The notes under the pieces: generated by a model
Told to the model about the DNA's origin: nothing
Seen by the model: only the letters and a program-made list of their open reading frames with translations
The model's database searches: none
Source: Geobacter sp.
GTDB lineage: Bacteria; Desulfobacterota; Desulfuromonadia; Geobacterales; DSM-12255
Assembly: GCA_009684525.1 (NCBI GenBank)
Contig: WKKR01000007.1
Location: forward strand, 82,509-146,508
Direction: 5' to 3'
Length of the DNA stretch: 64,000 nucleotides
Part shown: positions 46,655 to 59,003 of the stretch, one piece after another
How the letters are laid out: the number at the start of each line of letters is the position of its first letter
Numbering within the stretch: the stretch's first letter is position 1
Program-made: the position numbers and the translations under genes

Positions 46655-47143
46655 TTGTTGAAGATTAATCCAAGCGAACTAACTCTGACTGATCGTGTCG
46701 TCCACATCAACCGTGTAGCAAAGGTTGTCAAAGGCGGACGTCGCTTCAGTTTTTCAGCGCTCGTTGTGGTAGGGGATGGCAATGGTTATGTCGGATATGG
46801 CCTTGGCAAGGCTAACGAGGTTCCCGAAGCTATCCGTAAAGGCGTAGAGCAGGCGAAAAAGAATCTTATCAAGGTTCCTATCGTTGTAGGTCATACAATC
46901 CCGTATGAAATTGAAGGGCATTTTGGTGCTGGGCGCGTTCTGATGATGCCTGCATCCGCAGGTACGGGCGTAATCGCTGGCGGTGCAGCACGTGCGGTGT
47001 TCGAGTCAGCGGGGATTCAAAACATACTGGCAAAATGTCTGGGATCAAACAATGCCCATAACGTGGTAAAGGCAGCGTTTGATGGGCTCAGGAAACTGAG
47101 AAGCCCTGAAGAGATCATGCAGCGTCGTGGAGTTGGCGAATAG
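46655..47143 (+). CDS. rpsE: 30S ribosomal protein S5
   Basis: 162 residues. [20 protein letters not shown] and [20 protein letters not shown]; the C terminus has [23 protein letters not shown] start 46655, followed directly by a second TTG, with AAAGGAGG 7 bp upstream. Normally followed closely by rpmD; here a 201-bp gap follows. Confidence 0.97.
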   Translation: MLKINPSELTLTDRVVHINRVAKVVKGGRRFSFSALVVVGDGNGYVGYGLGKANEVPEAIRKGVEQAKKNLIKVPIVVGHTIPYEIEGHFGAGRVLMMPASAGTGVIAGGAARAVFESAGIQNILAKCLGSNNAHNVVKAAFDGLRKLRSPEEIMQRRGVGE

Positions 47144-47185
47144 ACCCTCACTGCGATCTGGTTTCGCGCTTTTACATTCGATATT

Positions 47186-47319
47186 TTGTGTAAACATTGT
47201 CAACGCCCACTGTCTGAACACACACAAGCTGCTATAAAATATGTCACTGCATGAAGAGTGGCTTAGACACCTGTCTGATATCGGGCATATTGCGTGTAAC
47301 GTTTCTGGTAAGTAGATGA
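47186..47319 (+). pseudogene. rpmD: Possible decayed rpmD (ribosomal protein L30)
   Basis: Occupies the exact place of rpmD, between rpsE and rplO. No intact L30 frame exists. One frame (47186-47254) reads QRPLSEHTQAAIKYVTA, weakly like the L30 start SPIGrpekqrkTLraL. The next frame (47251-47319) reads DTCLISGILRVTFLVSR, close to the L30 core DTPxIRGMIrkVxxLV but lacking one residue. The join is frameshifted and about 13 middle residues are missing. I infer a degraded L30 gene. Chance similarity is possible, as the stretches are short. Confidence 0.4.
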
Positions 47320-47344
47320 AGAGTAATCCTGCGAGGTATTTGTA

Positions 47345-47791
47345 ATGAGACTGAATACGATAAAGCCTGCACTCGGTGCTTCGAAAGATCGGAAGAGAAT
47401 CGGAAGAGGCACGGGCTCTGGGCATGGCAAGACAGCAACAAAGGGTCATAAAGGGCAAAAAGCCAGAAGTGGTGGCAGCATCAAGGCCGGTTTCGAAGGG
47501 GGCCAGATGCCCATGCAGAGGCGTCTTCCTAAGCGTGGTTTCAATCCGCTCAACAGGATTGAGTATGCTCAGATCAATGTCGGCAGGCTCAATGTTTTTG
47601 AAGCAAATTCCGTCGTTGATGTGGAGACTCTTTTGAACTGCGGTCTGATCGGTGGAGTCAAAAGTGGGGTAAAGGTTCTTGCTACAGGCGAATTGACCAA
47701 GCCACTCACGGTTAAGGCGCACAAATTCAGCGCTGCCGCCAAGGAAAAGATTGTTGCCGCTGGTGGCACTGTTGAGGAGATCCAGCCTTGA
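47345..47791 (+). CDS. rplO: 50S ribosomal protein L15
   Basis: 148 residues. [40 protein letters not shown] and [20 protein letters not shown] are characteristic. RBS GAGG 9 bp upstream of the ATG. TTGA overlap with secY. Confidence 0.97.
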   Translation: MRLNTIKPALGASKDRKRIGRGTGSGHGKTATKGHKGQKARSGGSIKAGFEGGQMPMQRRLPKRGFNPLNRIEYAQINVGRLNVFEANSVVDVETLLNCGLIGGVKSGVKVLATGELTKPLTVKAHKFSAAAKEKIVAAGGTVEEIQP

Positions 47792-49095
47792 TCGAGGCAT
47801 TCCAGAATATTTTCAGGATCCCTGAGCTGAAAAAACGGGTCCTTTTCTCACTGGCTATGCTTGCCGTTTACAGGGTTGGATGTCATATCCCAACACCTGG
47901 GATAGACAGTATTGCATTGTCACATTTCTTCAAGCAGGCTCAGGGTACGCTCCTTGGTCTGTTTGATATGTTTTCGGGCGGCGCACTGGAAAGACTCACA
48001 GTGTTTGCCCTCGGGATCATGCCGTATATTTCCTCTTCAATTATCTTCCAGTTGCTGACAGTCGTAGTCCCGGCTGTTGAAAAGCTTTCGAAAGACGGGG
48101 AATCCGGACGGAAAAAGATCATTCAATATACTCGCTATGGGACCATAGTTCTCAGTGTTATCCAGGGCCTCGGAATCAGTATCGGCCTGGAAAGCATGAG
48201 AGGGCCTGCAGGCGAGTTGGTTGTGCCGAGTCCTGGCTGGAGTTTCCGAGTCATGACAGTTATCACCCTGACTGCAGGCACTGCATTTATCATGTGGCTT
48301 GGCGAGCAGATGTCTGAAAAGGGCATCGGGAATGGAATTTCTCTGATAATCTTTGCAGGCATTGTGGCGAGGATTCCGACAGCACTTTTGAACAGTGTCC
48401 GTCTTCTGAAGAGCGGTCAGCTTTCGCTTTTTATCATCCTGTTTGTACTTGCGCTGATGTTTCTTGTCATTGCGGCAATAGTTTATGTTGAGCGTGGACA
48501 GCGAAGATTGCCGATTCACTACGCAAAGCGTGTCGTTGGTTTGAAGACCTTCAGTGCGCAGACATCTCACCTCCCTCTCAAGGTAAACATGGCTGGAGTC
48601 ATCCCGCCGATTTTTGCGTCATCTATCATTATGTTTCCCGCAACGATTGGGAACTTTATAGATATCCCGTGGGTTCAACAGGCAGCTAAGAGTCTTACCC
48701 CTGGGAACTGGGCCTATAATATATTTTATGTTGCATTCATCGTGTTTTTTTGCTACTTCTACACGGCTGTCACATTTAATCCTGTCGATGTGGCGGAAAA
48801 TGTGAAAAAGCATGGTGGATACATCCCTGGGATTCGGCCTGGTAAAGAGACGTCGGACTATATTGATAAGGTCCTGACAAAGCTTACTTTTGCCGGGGCT
48901 GTTTATATTTCATTGGTTTGCGTCCTTCCATCGATCCTGATCGGTAAGTTTAATTTGCCTTTTTATTTCGGTGGAACGGCTCTGTTGATTGCAGTTGGTG
49001 TAGGTATGGACACCGTTGCCCAGATTGAGTCTCACCTTATAACGAGGAGTTATGAGGGGTTCATGAAGGGTGTCAAAATTAAGGGTAGGAAGTAG
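47788..49095 (+). CDS. secY: Protein translocase subunit SecY
   Basis: 435 residues with about ten membrane helices. [20 protein letters not shown] start, [20 protein letters not shown] in TM2, [20 protein letters not shown], and [20 protein letters not shown] at the C-terminal tail. The central channel of the Sec translocon; pairs with SecE at 22.4 kb. TTG start overlapping the rplO stop. Followed by adk after 12 bp. Confidence 0.98.
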   Translation: MIEAFQNIFRIPELKKRVLFSLAMLAVYRVGCHIPTPGIDSIALSHFFKQAQGTLLGLFDMFSGGALERLTVFALGIMPYISSSIIFQLLTVVVPAVEKLSKDGESGRKKIIQYTRYGTIVLSVIQGLGISIGLESMRGPAGELVVPSPGWSFRVMTVITLTAGTAFIMWLGEQMSEKGIGNGISLIIFAGIVARIPTALLNSVRLLKSGQLSLFIILFVLALMFLVIAAIVYVERGQRRLPIHYAKRVVGLKTFSAQTSHLPLKVNMAGVIPPIFASSIIMFPATIGNFIDIPWVQQAAKSLTPGNWAYNIFYVAFIVFFCYFYTAVTFNPVDVAENVKKHGGYIPGIRPGKETSDYIDKVLTKLTFAGAVYISLVCVLPSILIGKFNLPFYFGGTALLIAVGVGMDTVAQIESHLITRSYEGFMKGVKIKGRK

Positions 49096-49107
49096 GTTAG
49101 CGCTGTC

Positions 49108-49761
49108 ATGAATCTCGTACTTCTTGGTCCTCCTGGTGCAGGGAAGGGAACGCAGGCAAAGCTTCTTGTTAAGGCATTGTCGATTCCGCAGATCTCGACC
49201 GGTGATATATTGCGTGCGGCTGTCAAGGAGCAGACTCCCATGGGTGCAAAGGCAAAGGCATTTATGGATGATGGCCTGCTCGTTCCGGATGCTGTTGTTG
49301 TCGGAATTGTCGAAGAGCGTTTGGCAAAGCCTGATTGTGTGGCTGGATTTATTCTCGATGGTTTTCCTCGTACCGTGAGTCAGGCTGATTCGTTGCGTTG
49401 CATGCTTGAAGGGCAGGCAAGGTCAATTGAGCACGTGATCTCAATATCGGTAGACAATGATGAGCTTCTTGGTCGAATTACGGGTCGCCGGACGTGCAAG
49501 GGGTGTGGGAAGGGTTACCATATAATTTTTGACGCGCCTCGCGTAGCTGGAAAATGCGACGAGTGTGGCGGTGAACTCTTTCAGCGCGACGATGATCGCG
49601 AGGAGACCATGCGTAAGCGTCTCGAGGTATATGACCTGCAGACTGCACCTCTGATAGATTATTATAGGAACGCATCGTTGCTTCGCGATGTTCGTGGGGT
49701 TGGGAGCATAGAGTCTATACAGCATCAGATTCTTTCCATTGTTCAGGGTGATGTTGGGTGA
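49108..49761 (+). CDS. adk: Adenylate kinase (zinc-type lid)
   Basis: 217 residues. P-loop LLGPPGAGKGTQAKLL, AMP-binding ISTGDILRA, and GFILDGFPRT. The lid carries four Cys (CKGCG and CDECG), so it is the zinc-stabilised long form. Converts ATP and AMP to two ADP. A weak RBS (GGTTAGCG) suggests coupling to secY. The stop overlaps the map GTG. Confidence 0.98.
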   Translation: MNLVLLGPPGAGKGTQAKLLVKALSIPQISTGDILRAAVKEQTPMGAKAKAFMDDGLLVPDAVVVGIVEERLAKPDCVAGFILDGFPRTVSQADSLRCMLEGQARSIEHVISISVDNDELLGRITGRRTCKGCGKGYHIIFDAPRVAGKCDECGGELFQRDDDREETMRKRLEVYDLQTAPLIDYYRNASLLRDVRGVGSIESIQHQILSIVQGDVG

Positions 49762-50504
49762 TAGTTCTCAAATCTCCTCAGGAAATCGACCGGATGAGGG
49801 TCTCCTGTAGGATAGTTGCCGAGATTCTCCTTATTTTGGCTGAGAACGTTGTCCCTGGTGTTACGACTGGCTCGCTCAACAAGATTGCGGAGCGAGAGGC
49901 AGCAAAGCGAAAGGCTGTGCCGGCGTTCAAGGGGTATAGTGGCTACAAGTACTCACTCTGTTGCTCAGTGAATGAGCAAGTGGTACATGGTATGCCCAGT
50001 TCACGAGTTCTGCTGGCAGGTGACATACTGAGTCTTGATTTTGGTGTTATTGTTGATGGCTTTTACGGGGATGCAGCGCTTACGGTCCCTGTTGGAAATG
50101 TAACTCCTTCAGCCCAAAAGCTGTTGCAGGCGACTGAAGAGTCACTTTATGCCGGTATAGAGGCAGCTCAGCCTATGGGGCGGTTGTCGGATATATCATA
50201 CGCGGTTCAGAGTTATGTAGAGTCCCGTGGATTTAGTGTAGTGCGGGATTTTGTGGGTCATGGCATAGGCCGAAGTCTGCACGAGAGCCCTCAAATACCC
50301 AACTATGGGCAGCCAGGAAAAGGCGTGAAGTTGAAGCCTGGGATGGTCTTGGCCATAGAGCCGATGATCAATGAGAAGGGCTATGAGGTTGAGGTTCTTG
50401 AAGATGGCTGGACCGCAGTAACTTGTGATGGTGGCCTCTCCGCGCATTTCGAACATACCGTTGCCATAACGGACAATGGACCTGAAATACTGACAAGGGT
50501 ATGA
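49758..50504 (+). CDS. map: Methionine aminopeptidase type I
   Basis: 248 residues. Metal ligands lie in [19 protein letters not shown] (two Asp), [12 protein letters not shown] (His), LAIEPMIN (Glu) and [11 protein letters not shown] (Glu). Removes the initiator Met from nascent proteins. GTG start overlapping adk by 4 bp. secY-adk-map is the usual spc tail. Confidence 0.97.
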   Translation: MIVLKSPQEIDRMRVSCRIVAEILLILAENVVPGVTTGSLNKIAEREAAKRKAVPAFKGYSGYKYSLCCSVNEQVVHGMPSSRVLLAGDILSLDFGVIVDGFYGDAALTVPVGNVTPSAQKLLQATEESLYAGIEAAQPMGRLSDISYAVQSYVESRGFSVVRDFVGHGIGRSLHESPQIPNYGQPGKGVKLKPGMVLAIEPMINEKGYEVEVLEDGWTAVTCDGGLSAHFEHTVAITDNGPEILTRV

Positions 50505-50530
50505 CCTTGTTTCTGAAAGGATACCAACGG

Positions 50531-50644
50531 ATGAAAGTACGGGCATCAGTAAAACGAATCTGTGATAAGTGCAAGATCATCAAGCGCAAGGGTGTTGTGC
50601 GAGTGATCTGTGATATCCCTAAACATTCGCAGCGTCAAGGCTAA
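50531..50644 (+). CDS. rpmJ: 50S ribosomal protein L36
   Basis: 37 residues. [19 protein letters not shown] then [15 protein letters not shown]. Zinc ligands Cys11, Cys14, Cys27 and His32 are intact. GAAAGGATACCAACGG precedes the ATG. 24 bp before rpsM. Confidence 0.97.
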   Translation: MKVRASVKRICDKCKIIKRKGVVRVICDIPKHSQRQG

Positions 50645-50668
50645 GAGCCTTTAGAGGAGGATTTAACA

Positions 50669-51037
50669 TTGGCACGCATTGCAGGAATTGACCTTCCGAA
50701 AAATAAGCGTATTGAGATTGCTCTGACATATATCTACGGTATCGGGCGCTCGACAGCGCAGCAGATATTGTCTGGCAGCGGTATTGATTTCAATACTCGT
50801 ACCGACGGGCTTACAGAGGCTGAAGTCGCGCGGATACGCGAGTATATTGATAAGAACATCAAGGTCGAGGGCGATCTCCGCAGGGATGTGTCGATGAATA
50901 TCAAGCGACTGATGGACCTCGGATGTTACCGCGGTCTCAGGCACAGAAAAGGACTCCCTGTGCGGGGGCAGCGTACCAAGACCAATGCAAGGACGCGTAA
51001 AGGGCCTGCCAGGACAGTTGCAGGCAAGAAGAAATAG
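50669..51037 (+). CDS. rpsM: 30S ribosomal protein S13
   Basis: 122 residues. [32 protein letters not shown] and the basic C terminus [23 protein letters not shown] start with GAGGAGG upstream. First gene of the alpha set. Confidence 0.98.
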   Translation: MARIAGIDLPKNKRIEIALTYIYGIGRSTAQQILSGSGIDFNTRTDGLTEAEVARIREYIDKNIKVEGDLRRDVSMNIKRLMDLGCYRGLRHRKGLPVRGQRTKTNARTRKGPARTVAGKKK

Positions 51038-51066
51038 GAAACGTAATACGTGAGAGTGGAGGGATA

Positions 51067-51462
51067 ATGGCAAGCCCAGCGAAGCGCGTTGTTAAGAAAA
51101 AGAAGGAAAAGAAGAATATTCCGAACGGTGTAGCCCATATTCAGGCTACTTTTAACAATACCATGATCACGATTACTGATCAGGTTGGTAATGTTATCGC
51201 ATGGTCAACGGCAGGGTGCAAAGGCTTCAAGGGGTCGCGCAAAAGCACTCCATTTGCTGCTCAGATAGCCGCAGAGGATTGTGCAAAGAAGGTCCAGGAG
51301 CATGGTATGCGTTCCTTGGAAGTATACGTCAAGGGACCGGGCTCTGGTCGTGAATCAGCGCTTAGAGCACTTCAGGCTGCTGGTCTTCATGTAAGTTTCA
51401 TCAAGGATGTTACACCCATCCCCCATAATGGTTGTCGTCCGCCAAAACGGAGAAGAGTATAA
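51067..51462 (+). CDS. rpsK: 30S ribosomal protein S11
   Basis: 131 residues. [40 protein letters not shown] and the C-terminal [17 protein letters not shown]. Platform protein. RBS GTGGAGGGATA. Confidence 0.98.
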   Translation: MASPAKRVVKKKKEKKNIPNGVAHIQATFNNTMITITDQVGNVIAWSTAGCKGFKGSRKSTPFAAQIAAEDCAKKVQEHGMRSLEVYVKGPGSGRESALRALQAAGLHVSFIKDVTPIPHNGCRPPKRRRV

Positions 51463-51494
51463 TTCCGATGCAAATTCGGCTAAGGAGGTTTTGA

Positions 51495-52121
51495 TTGGCT
51501 AGATATACGGGTCCATCCTGCAGACTCTGCAGGAGGCAAAATATGGAGCTCTTTCTTAAGGGAGAGCGCTGCTATACGGATAAGTGTGCAATAAAACGTA
51601 GAAACTATCCTCCTGGTCAGCATGGCCAAGGGCGAGCAAAAGTTTCTGATTATGGCGTTCAGTTGCGCGAAAAGCAGAAAGTCCGTCGAATTTACGGCAT
51701 TCTTGAAAAACAGTTCAGATCCTATTTTGAGAAGGCTGAGCGCATGAAAGGTGTGACTGGCGAGAATTTGCTCGTACTTCTTGAGCGGAGACTCGACAAT
51801 CTTGTGTACCGACTCGGATTTGCTTCTTCACGCATAGAAGCTCGCCAGCTCGTCAAACATGGGCACTTCACGCTCAATGGGAGAAAGGTCAATATTCCGT
51901 CAATTCTGGTCAAGATTGGCGATACCATTGAATTGCGCGAAAAGAGTCGGAAGATAACGCGCGTAAACGATGCGCTGGATAGCGTCGTGCGGCGTGGTAT
52001 TTCACAATGGTTGGAGCTGGACAAGGACGCATATCGGGGCGTGCTCAAGTCCCTTCCTGTTAGAGAAGACATCACTATGCCTATTCAAGAGCAATTGATC
52101 GTCGAACTCTACTCCAAGTAA
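51495..52121 (+). CDS. rpsD: 30S ribosomal protein S4
   Basis: 208 residues. The N-terminal region contains [18 protein letters not shown] and [19 protein letters not shown], including Cys residues of the zinc-binding form. The S4 RNA-binding domain is [20 protein letters not shown] with [12 protein letters not shown] start with TAAGGAGG upstream. In E. coli S4 represses the alpha operon. Confidence 0.98.
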   Translation: MARYTGPSCRLCRRQNMELFLKGERCYTDKCAIKRRNYPPGQHGQGRAKVSDYGVQLREKQKVRRIYGILEKQFRSYFEKAERMKGVTGENLLVLLERRLDNLVYRLGFASSRIEARQLVKHGHFTLNGRKVNIPSILVKIGDTIELREKSRKITRVNDALDSVVRRGISQWLELDKDAYRGVLKSLPVREDITMPIQEQLIVELYSK

Positions 52122-52152
52122 CGGCTACGCAATCCGCGACAGGGAGGAATTC

Positions 52153-53175
52153 ATGTATAAGAACTGGCGTGATCTGATACGCCCAAAGAAGATCCAGGTT
52201 GAATCGGAGACTCTTTCGCCTACATATGGTAAATTTTATGCCGAGCCTTTTGAACGTGGCTTTGGAACAACGCTCGGTAATTCGCTGAGAAGAGTGCTCC
52301 TTTCTTCATTGCAGGGAGCTGCCATAACATCTGTTAAGATTAAAGGGGTTTTGCATGAGTTTTCTGCAATCCCGGGTGTAACAGAAGACGCGACTGATAT
52401 CATTCTTAATCTCAAGGGCGTGCGTCTCAAGATGCATGGTCACGAGTCTCGTACGATTCGGGTCATACACCGTGGAGAAGGCATCATTAAGGCCGGCGAT
52501 ATCGTTACCGACCCCAATATTGAAATCCTTAACCCGGGCCACCACATTGCCACCTGCTCCAAGGACGCCAATCTTGAAATGGAGATGGTTGTCAGGATGG
52601 GCAAGGGGTATGTACCTGCGGACAGGAATCGTGATGAAAAGGCATCTGTAGGTACCATGCCGATAGATTCTATTTTTTCTCCTATTTCAAAGGTCAACTT
52701 TCAGGTCACTAACGCGCGTGTCGGTCAGATAACAGATTATGACAAACTCACTGTAGAAGTATGGACCGACGGAAGTGTAAAACCTGATGATGCTATTGCC
52801 TATGCTGCTAAGATTCTCAAGGAGCAGTTGACCATCTTTATCAATTTTGATGAAGAGGTTGAGCAGCCGGAAGAGGTTGAGCATGAAGAGGATTCTGAGC
52901 GGATCAACGAGAATCTCTATCGGTCTGTTGATGAACTTGAACTTTCGGTAAGGTCTGCCAATTGTCTGAAGAATGCAGGCATAAAACTCATCGGTGAGCT
53001 GGTTATCAGGACTGAAGCCGAGATGCTCAAAACACAGAATTTCGGTCGTAAATCTCTTAATGAGATAAAGGATGTTTTGGCTGATATGGGGCTGTCCCTC
53101 GGAATGAAACTTGACAACTTCCCGGATGAGGAAGTCATGCGCAGGCTCCGTGGCGAGCGCAAGGACGAAGAGTAG
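52153..53175 (+). CDS. rpoA: DNA-directed RNA polymerase subunit alpha
   Basis: 340 residues. N-terminal dimerisation domain ([40 protein letters not shown]), an acidic linker ([14 protein letters not shown]), then the C-terminal domain that binds UP elements and activators ([40 protein letters not shown]). RBS AGGGAGGAATTC. 36 bp before rplQ. Confidence 0.99.
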   Translation: MYKNWRDLIRPKKIQVESETLSPTYGKFYAEPFERGFGTTLGNSLRRVLLSSLQGAAITSVKIKGVLHEFSAIPGVTEDATDIILNLKGVRLKMHGHESRTIRVIHRGEGIIKAGDIVTDPNIEILNPGHHIATCSKDANLEMEMVVRMGKGYVPADRNRDEKASVGTMPIDSIFSPISKVNFQVTNARVGQITDYDKLTVEVWTDGSVKPDDAIAYAAKILKEQLTIFINFDEEVEQPEEVEHEEDSERINENLYRSVDELELSVRSANCLKNAGIKLIGELVIRTEAEMLKTQNFGRKSLNEIKDVLADMGLSLGMKLDNFPDEEVMRRLRGERKDEE

Positions 53176-53211
53176 CCTGCAAGATTGGAATAGAGAAAGG
53201 AATCTGTAGTC

Positions 53212-53775
53212 ATGCGTCACGCTAAGGCCGGAAGAAGACTAGGAAGAACAACGAGTCACAGAGTCGCGATGTTCAGAAACATGGTGACATCATTATTGCA
53301 GCATGAAAAGATTACGACGACAGACGCAAAGGCGAAAGAGCTCCGCTCTATTGCCGAGAAGATGATCACCCTTGGGAAACGGGGGGATCTTCATGCAATT
53401 AGACTAGCATCTGCTTATATTCGCGATAAAAAAGTGGTGACAAAGCTTTTTAGTGCCATAGCACCGCGATATAAGGAGCGTGATGGTGGATATACCCGTA
53501 TTATCAAGCTGGGGCAAAGATCCGGCGATAATGCACTCCTTTCCCAGATTGAACTAGTCGAGGAGCTTGTTGAGAAAAGACCCGCGAAGAAAATAGCGGT
53601 AAAAAAGGCCCCAGTGAAGGTTGAGCCTGCGGTCACCACGGCTGCTCAGCCTGTTACTGAGCAACCGGCTGAGATCGCTACCGTTGATGCTCAGGAAAGC
53701 TCTGCAGCAGTTGCGGATGCGCCTGTGTCCACGCTGTCTGAAACTGCAGAAACCTGCGAGGCAAAAGCAGACTGA
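53212..53775 (+). CDS. rplQ: 50S ribosomal protein L17 with C-terminal extension
   Basis: 187 residues against ~120 normally. The L17 core (~1-118) has [20 protein letters not shown] and [20 protein letters not shown]. From ~121 there is a Lys/Ala/Pro stretch, then a Thr/Ala/Val/Glu-rich low-complexity tail ([20 protein letters not shown]) that is probably disordered. No stop or frameshift at the junction. Last gene of the alpha operon, followed by a terminator. Confidence 0.97.
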   Translation: MRHAKAGRRLGRTTSHRVAMFRNMVTSLLQHEKITTTDAKAKELRSIAEKMITLGKRGDLHAIRLASAYIRDKKVVTKLFSAIAPRYKERDGGYTRIIKLGQRSGDNALLSQIELVEELVEKRPAKKIAVKKAPVKVEPAVTTAAQPVTEQPAEIATVDAQESSAAVADAPVSTLSETAETCEAKAD

Positions 53776-53800
53776 CGAAGGTTACAAAATAGTACTTTCG

Positions 53801-53836
53801 AAAAGGGGCGCTGGATATCAAATCAGCGCCCCTTTT
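53801..53836. terminator. rplQ: Terminator after rplQ
   Basis: AAAAGGGGCGCTG (53801-53813) with CAGCGCCCCTTTT (53824-53836), a perfect 13-bp stem with a 10-nt loop, T-rich in both directions. Confidence 0.9.
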
Positions 53837-54087
53837 CTGTATCTTCTTGGAGGGGTATTCCGTACTACTGACGTCGCAGTAGGGTAATGAACTAAAAAAC
53901 TTAAGCGCGACTGTAACTATCTTGAAACAAAAGGGAAAGTGTCTGGGCAAATTGTGGGCATTCTGCGTAAGGAGGGCGGTCTACAAAAGAAATCCTCGTT
54001 GTTAACAACTTTATCCACAGATCATCAACATGATTGGTGGATAAGGCATGTCGAAAATACGGTAAGTGCATGAAGTGGACTCATAAG
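53837..54087. other. Intergenic region with palindrome and two facing DnaA boxes
   Basis: No gene seen. GTTGTTAACAAC (53998-54009) is a perfect palindrome. It is followed by TTATCCACA (54011-54019, perfect DnaA box) and, inverted, GGTGGATAA (54036-54044, reverse complement TTATCCACC, 8/9). Lies between rplQ and the end of mazG, in an AT-rich stretch. Confidence 0.55.
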
Positions 54088-56020
<1,933 letters not shown>

Positions 56021-56094
56021 TTATCCCATTCATAAGATAGGCTAATGGTGAGCAAAAGTACCAGTGAATTAATCTTATTAGCAGATCGAAGTGA

Positions 56095-56147
56095 AAAATG
56101 CAACAGCATGCCAGACGTGGATTTATGCGGTTTTTTTGTTGCATTTT
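56095..56147. repeat. Inverted repeat AAAATGCAACA / TGTTGCATTTT
   Basis: AAAATGCAACA (56095-56105) and its exact reverse complement (56137-56147), 31 bp apart. The right arm overlaps the candidate -35 element, so it could be an operator or a stem in the tgt leader. Confidence 0.5.
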
Positions 56148-56167
56148 GCTAAAACGACGTTTAGTAT
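56139..56167 (+). promoter_or_regulatory. Candidate promoter for the sdh/frd operon
   Basis: TTGCAT (56139-56144), 17-bp spacer, TAGTAT (56162-56167). Four of six matches at each hexamer; about 240 bp upstream of the first large gene. Confidence 0.35.
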
Positions 56168-56251
56168 ACAGTATACACGAGGCATATTAATTGGCATTAA
56201 TGAAGTGGGAAGGTCTCCAATTCGCAAAATTTAATGGTCAAGGAGGTACGT

Positions 56252-56317
56252 ATGTGCACGATCAACGAATGGCGAGCGCCCCCTCGATGTACTTCTGAGC
56301 CGTTCTTGACGGGATAG
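56252..56317 (+). CDS. Possible 21-residue leader peptide
   Basis: Reads MCTINEWRAPPRCTSEPFLT then Gly and a stop. AAGGAGGT (56240-56247) lies 4 bp before the ATG, a stronger Shine-Dalgarno than that of most genes here. Located in the leader of the sdh/frd operon. No homology recognised. Could be a regulatory uORF or coincidence. Confidence 0.3.
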   Translation: MCTINEWRAPPRCTSEPFLTG

Positions 56318-56407
56318 CAGAAACTATTTCGTCTTCCGGCGTATCGGACGTTCCACGCATCTACTGTACGTGCAATACGAGAAATCTCAAGGTAAAAGGA
56401 TACCAAT

Positions 56408-57073
56408 ATGCAGATACTTACAAGTTCAGTGGGCAGAAAGATTCTGATGGCGATCACCGGCCAGTTGATGGTCCTTTTCGTTGTCGTGCATCTGCTCGGC
56501 AATTCCTCGATCTTCATCGGGGCAGACGGCATCAACGCCTATGCCAAGCATCTCCACGACCTGGGACCGCTGGTCTGGGTATTCCGCCTTGCAATGTTGA
56601 GCCTGCTCTCCGTCCATGTCCTTTTTGGCATTCAGTTGACACTTGAAAACAGTGCAGCGTCCCCCCAGTCCTATGCAGTGAAGAATTATCGCAAGGCAAC
56701 GTTCGCCAGCGACAACATGGTCTGGACCGGCCTCCTGATCCTGGTATTCCTTGTGTATCACCTCATGCAATTCACGGCGAGGGTTACTCCCGATATCGTG
56801 CAAGGAGTTGATGCTGCGGGGAGATATGATGTTTTCACCATGGTTCTCACGAGCTTCCAAAAGGGTGGGATCGCCTTCATTTATGTGGCAGCAATGGTTG
56901 TTCTTTTCCTGCACCTGAGCCACGGCATCCAGAGCTTCTTCCAGACCGTGGGTTGGAATAACGACAAGACACTGCCGGTTATTACCAAGTTGGCCAAGGT
57001 TGTGGCCGTTGTCTTCCTGGTTGGCTACAGTTCCATTCCAGTCTTTATACTTACCGGCATTCTGAGCAAATAA
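56408..57073 (+). CDS. Succinate dehydrogenase/fumarate reductase cytochrome b subunit
   Basis: 221 residues with five predicted membrane helices ([93 protein letters not shown]). His residues in several helices fit the di-haem b558-type SdhC. It anchors the enzyme and links it to the menaquinone pool. In Geobacter this three-subunit enzyme works both as fumarate reductase and succinate dehydrogenase (established for G. sulfurreducens FrdCAB). 13 bp before the flavoprotein gene. Confidence 0.95.
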   Translation: MQILTSSVGRKILMAITGQLMVLFVVVHLLGNSSIFIGADGINAYAKHLHDLGPLVWVFRLAMLSLLSVHVLFGIQLTLENSAASPQSYAVKNYRKATFASDNMVWTGLLILVFLVYHLMQFTARVTPDIVQGVDAAGRYDVFTMVLTSFQKGGIAFIYVAAMVVLFLHLSHGIQSFFQTVGWNNDKTLPVITKLAKVVAVVFLVGYSSIPVFILTGILSK

Positions 57074-57086
57074 TAGGGGGTTCATA

Positions 57087-59003
57087 GTGATACTCGACGG
57101 AAAATGTCCAACCGGACCAATTGAAAAAACCTGGGACAAGCATCGCTTCGACCTGAAGCTGGTGAACCCCGCCAACAAGCGCAAATATAACATCATCGTC
57201 GTGGGCACCGGTTTGGCCGGTGGCGCTGCTGCTGCTTCCTTGGGAGAACTCGGTTACAATGTCCAGGCTTTCTGCTATCAGGACAGCCCGCGTCGCGCCC
57301 ACTCAATTGCTGCACAGGGCGGCATCAACGCTGCAAAAAACTACCCGAGTGACGGCGATTCCATCCTGCGCCTGATGTATGACACCATCAAGGGTGGTGA
57401 CTTCCGTGCCCGTGAGGCTGACGTCTGGCGCCTCGCCCAAGTTTCCAACAACATCATCGACCAGTGTGTGGCCCAGGGCGTACCCTTTGGCCGCGATTAC
57501 GCCGGCTATCTCGACAACCGCTCCTTCGGTGGTGCCCAGGTTTCCCGTACCTTCTATTCACGCGGTGAAACCGGCCAGCAGTTGCTTCTGGGTGCCTACT
57601 CGGCCCTGTCCCGCCAGATAAAGCTCGGTTCGGTCAAGATGTACAACCGCCGCGAGATGCTGGACCTGGTAGTGGTTGACGGTGTTGCCCGCGGTATTAC
57701 CTGCCGCAACCTGATTACCGGCGAGATTGAAAGTTACGCTGCTGACGCCGTTTGCCTCTGCACCGGCGGTTATGTCAACGTGTTTTACCTTTCTACCAAT
57801 GCCAAAGGCTGTTCTGTTACGGCTACCTGGAAGGCAGCCAAAAAGGGCGCCTTCTTTGCCAACCCCTGCTACACACAGATCCACCCGACCTGCATCCCGC
57901 AGGCAGGTGAATACCAGTCCAAACTGACGCTGATGTCGGAGTCGCTGCGTAACGACGGTCGCATCTGGGTTCCCAAGAAGAAGGAAGATGTAAACAAGCG
58001 GCCAGAGCAGATCCCCGAAGAGGATCGCGATTACTATCTCGAGCGCAAGTATCCTTCATTCGGAAACCTGGCTCCTCGCGATATCTCGTCCCGTTCCGCC
58101 AAGGAGCAGTGTGATGAGGGGCGCGGTGTCGGTCCCGGTGGTCGTGGTGTTTACCTCGATTATGCCGATTCGATCAAGCGTCTCAGCGAAAAAATCATCT
58201 GCGAACGCTACGGCAACCTGTTTGAGATGTACGAGCGGATTACTGACGACAACGCCTACAAGACACCGATGCGCATCTACCCGGCACCACACTATGCCAT
58301 GGGCGGTCTGTGGGTCGATTACAACCTGATGAGCAATATTCCTGGCCTGTTCGTTCTGGGTGAAGCCAACTTCTCGGTGCATGGTGCAAACCGCCTGGGT
58401 GCCTCTGCCCTCATGCAGGGTCTTTCCGACGGCTATTTCGTTATTCCTTACACCATTGGCGGGTATCTGGCGACTGTCAAGCCCAGTGGGACCAAGACAG
58501 ACCATGCCGAGTTCAAGAAGTCGGCTGAGGACGTCAATGCCACGACAAAGAAACTGCTCGCCATTAACGGCAAGCGGACGGTTACCGAGTTCCACCGTGA
58601 TCTGGGCAAGATCATGTGGAACAATGTCGGGATGGCCCGCTCCAAAGAGAGCCTTACCGAAGCTTTACAGCAGATTCCCAAGCTTCGTGAAGAATTCTGG
58701 AAAAATGTCAAGGTCACTGGCACTGGGGCTGAGCTCAACCAGCAACTGGAAAATGCCGGTCGTGTGGCTGACTTCCTTGAATTCGGTGAATTGATGGCAC
58801 GAGATTCACTCCATCGTGAAGAGTCCTGTGGCGGCCATTTCAGGGTTGAACATCAACTCCCTGACGGGGAAGCCAAGCGTAATGACGCCGATTTCTCATA
58901 TGTAGGGGCATGGGAATTCAAAGGTCTCGACAAGGAACCTGAACTTCACAAGGAACCCCTGAAATTCGAGACTATTCATCTCGCTGTAAGGAGTTACAAA
59001 TAA
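57087..59003 (+). CDS. Succinate dehydrogenase/fumarate reductase flavoprotein subunit
   Basis: 638 residues. FAD-binding [20 protein letters not shown], covalent-flavin His region [20 protein letters not shown], substrate-site [20 protein letters not shown], and [20 protein letters not shown] then [20 protein letters not shown]. Interconverts succinate and fumarate on the cytoplasmic side. Length and N-terminal extension fit the B. subtilis/Wolinella/Geobacter group rather than the E. coli type. GTG start with AGGGGG upstream. TAATG overlap with the next gene. Confidence 0.97.
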   Translation: MILDGKCPTGPIEKTWDKHRFDLKLVNPANKRKYNIIVVGTGLAGGAAAASLGELGYNVQAFCYQDSPRRAHSIAAQGGINAAKNYPSDGDSILRLMYDTIKGGDFRAREADVWRLAQVSNNIIDQCVAQGVPFGRDYAGYLDNRSFGGAQVSRTFYSRGETGQQLLLGAYSALSRQIKLGSVKMYNRREMLDLVVVDGVARGITCRNLITGEIESYAADAVCLCTGGYVNVFYLSTNAKGCSVTATWKAAKKGAFFANPCYTQIHPTCIPQAGEYQSKLTLMSESLRNDGRIWVPKKKEDVNKRPEQIPEEDRDYYLERKYPSFGNLAPRDISSRSAKEQCDEGRGVGPGGRGVYLDYADSIKRLSEKIICERYGNLFEMYERITDDNAYKTPMRIYPAPHYAMGGLWVDYNLMSNIPGLFVLGEANFSVHGANRLGASALMQGLSDGYFVIPYTIGGYLATVKPSGTKTDHAEFKKSAEDVNATTKKLLAINGKRTVTEFHRDLGKIMWNNVGMARSKESLTEALQQIPKLREEFWKNVKVTGTGAELNQQLENAGRVADFLEFGELMARDSLHREESCGGHFRVEHQLPDGEAKRNDADFSYVGAWEFKGLDKEPELHKEPLKFETIHLAVRSYK

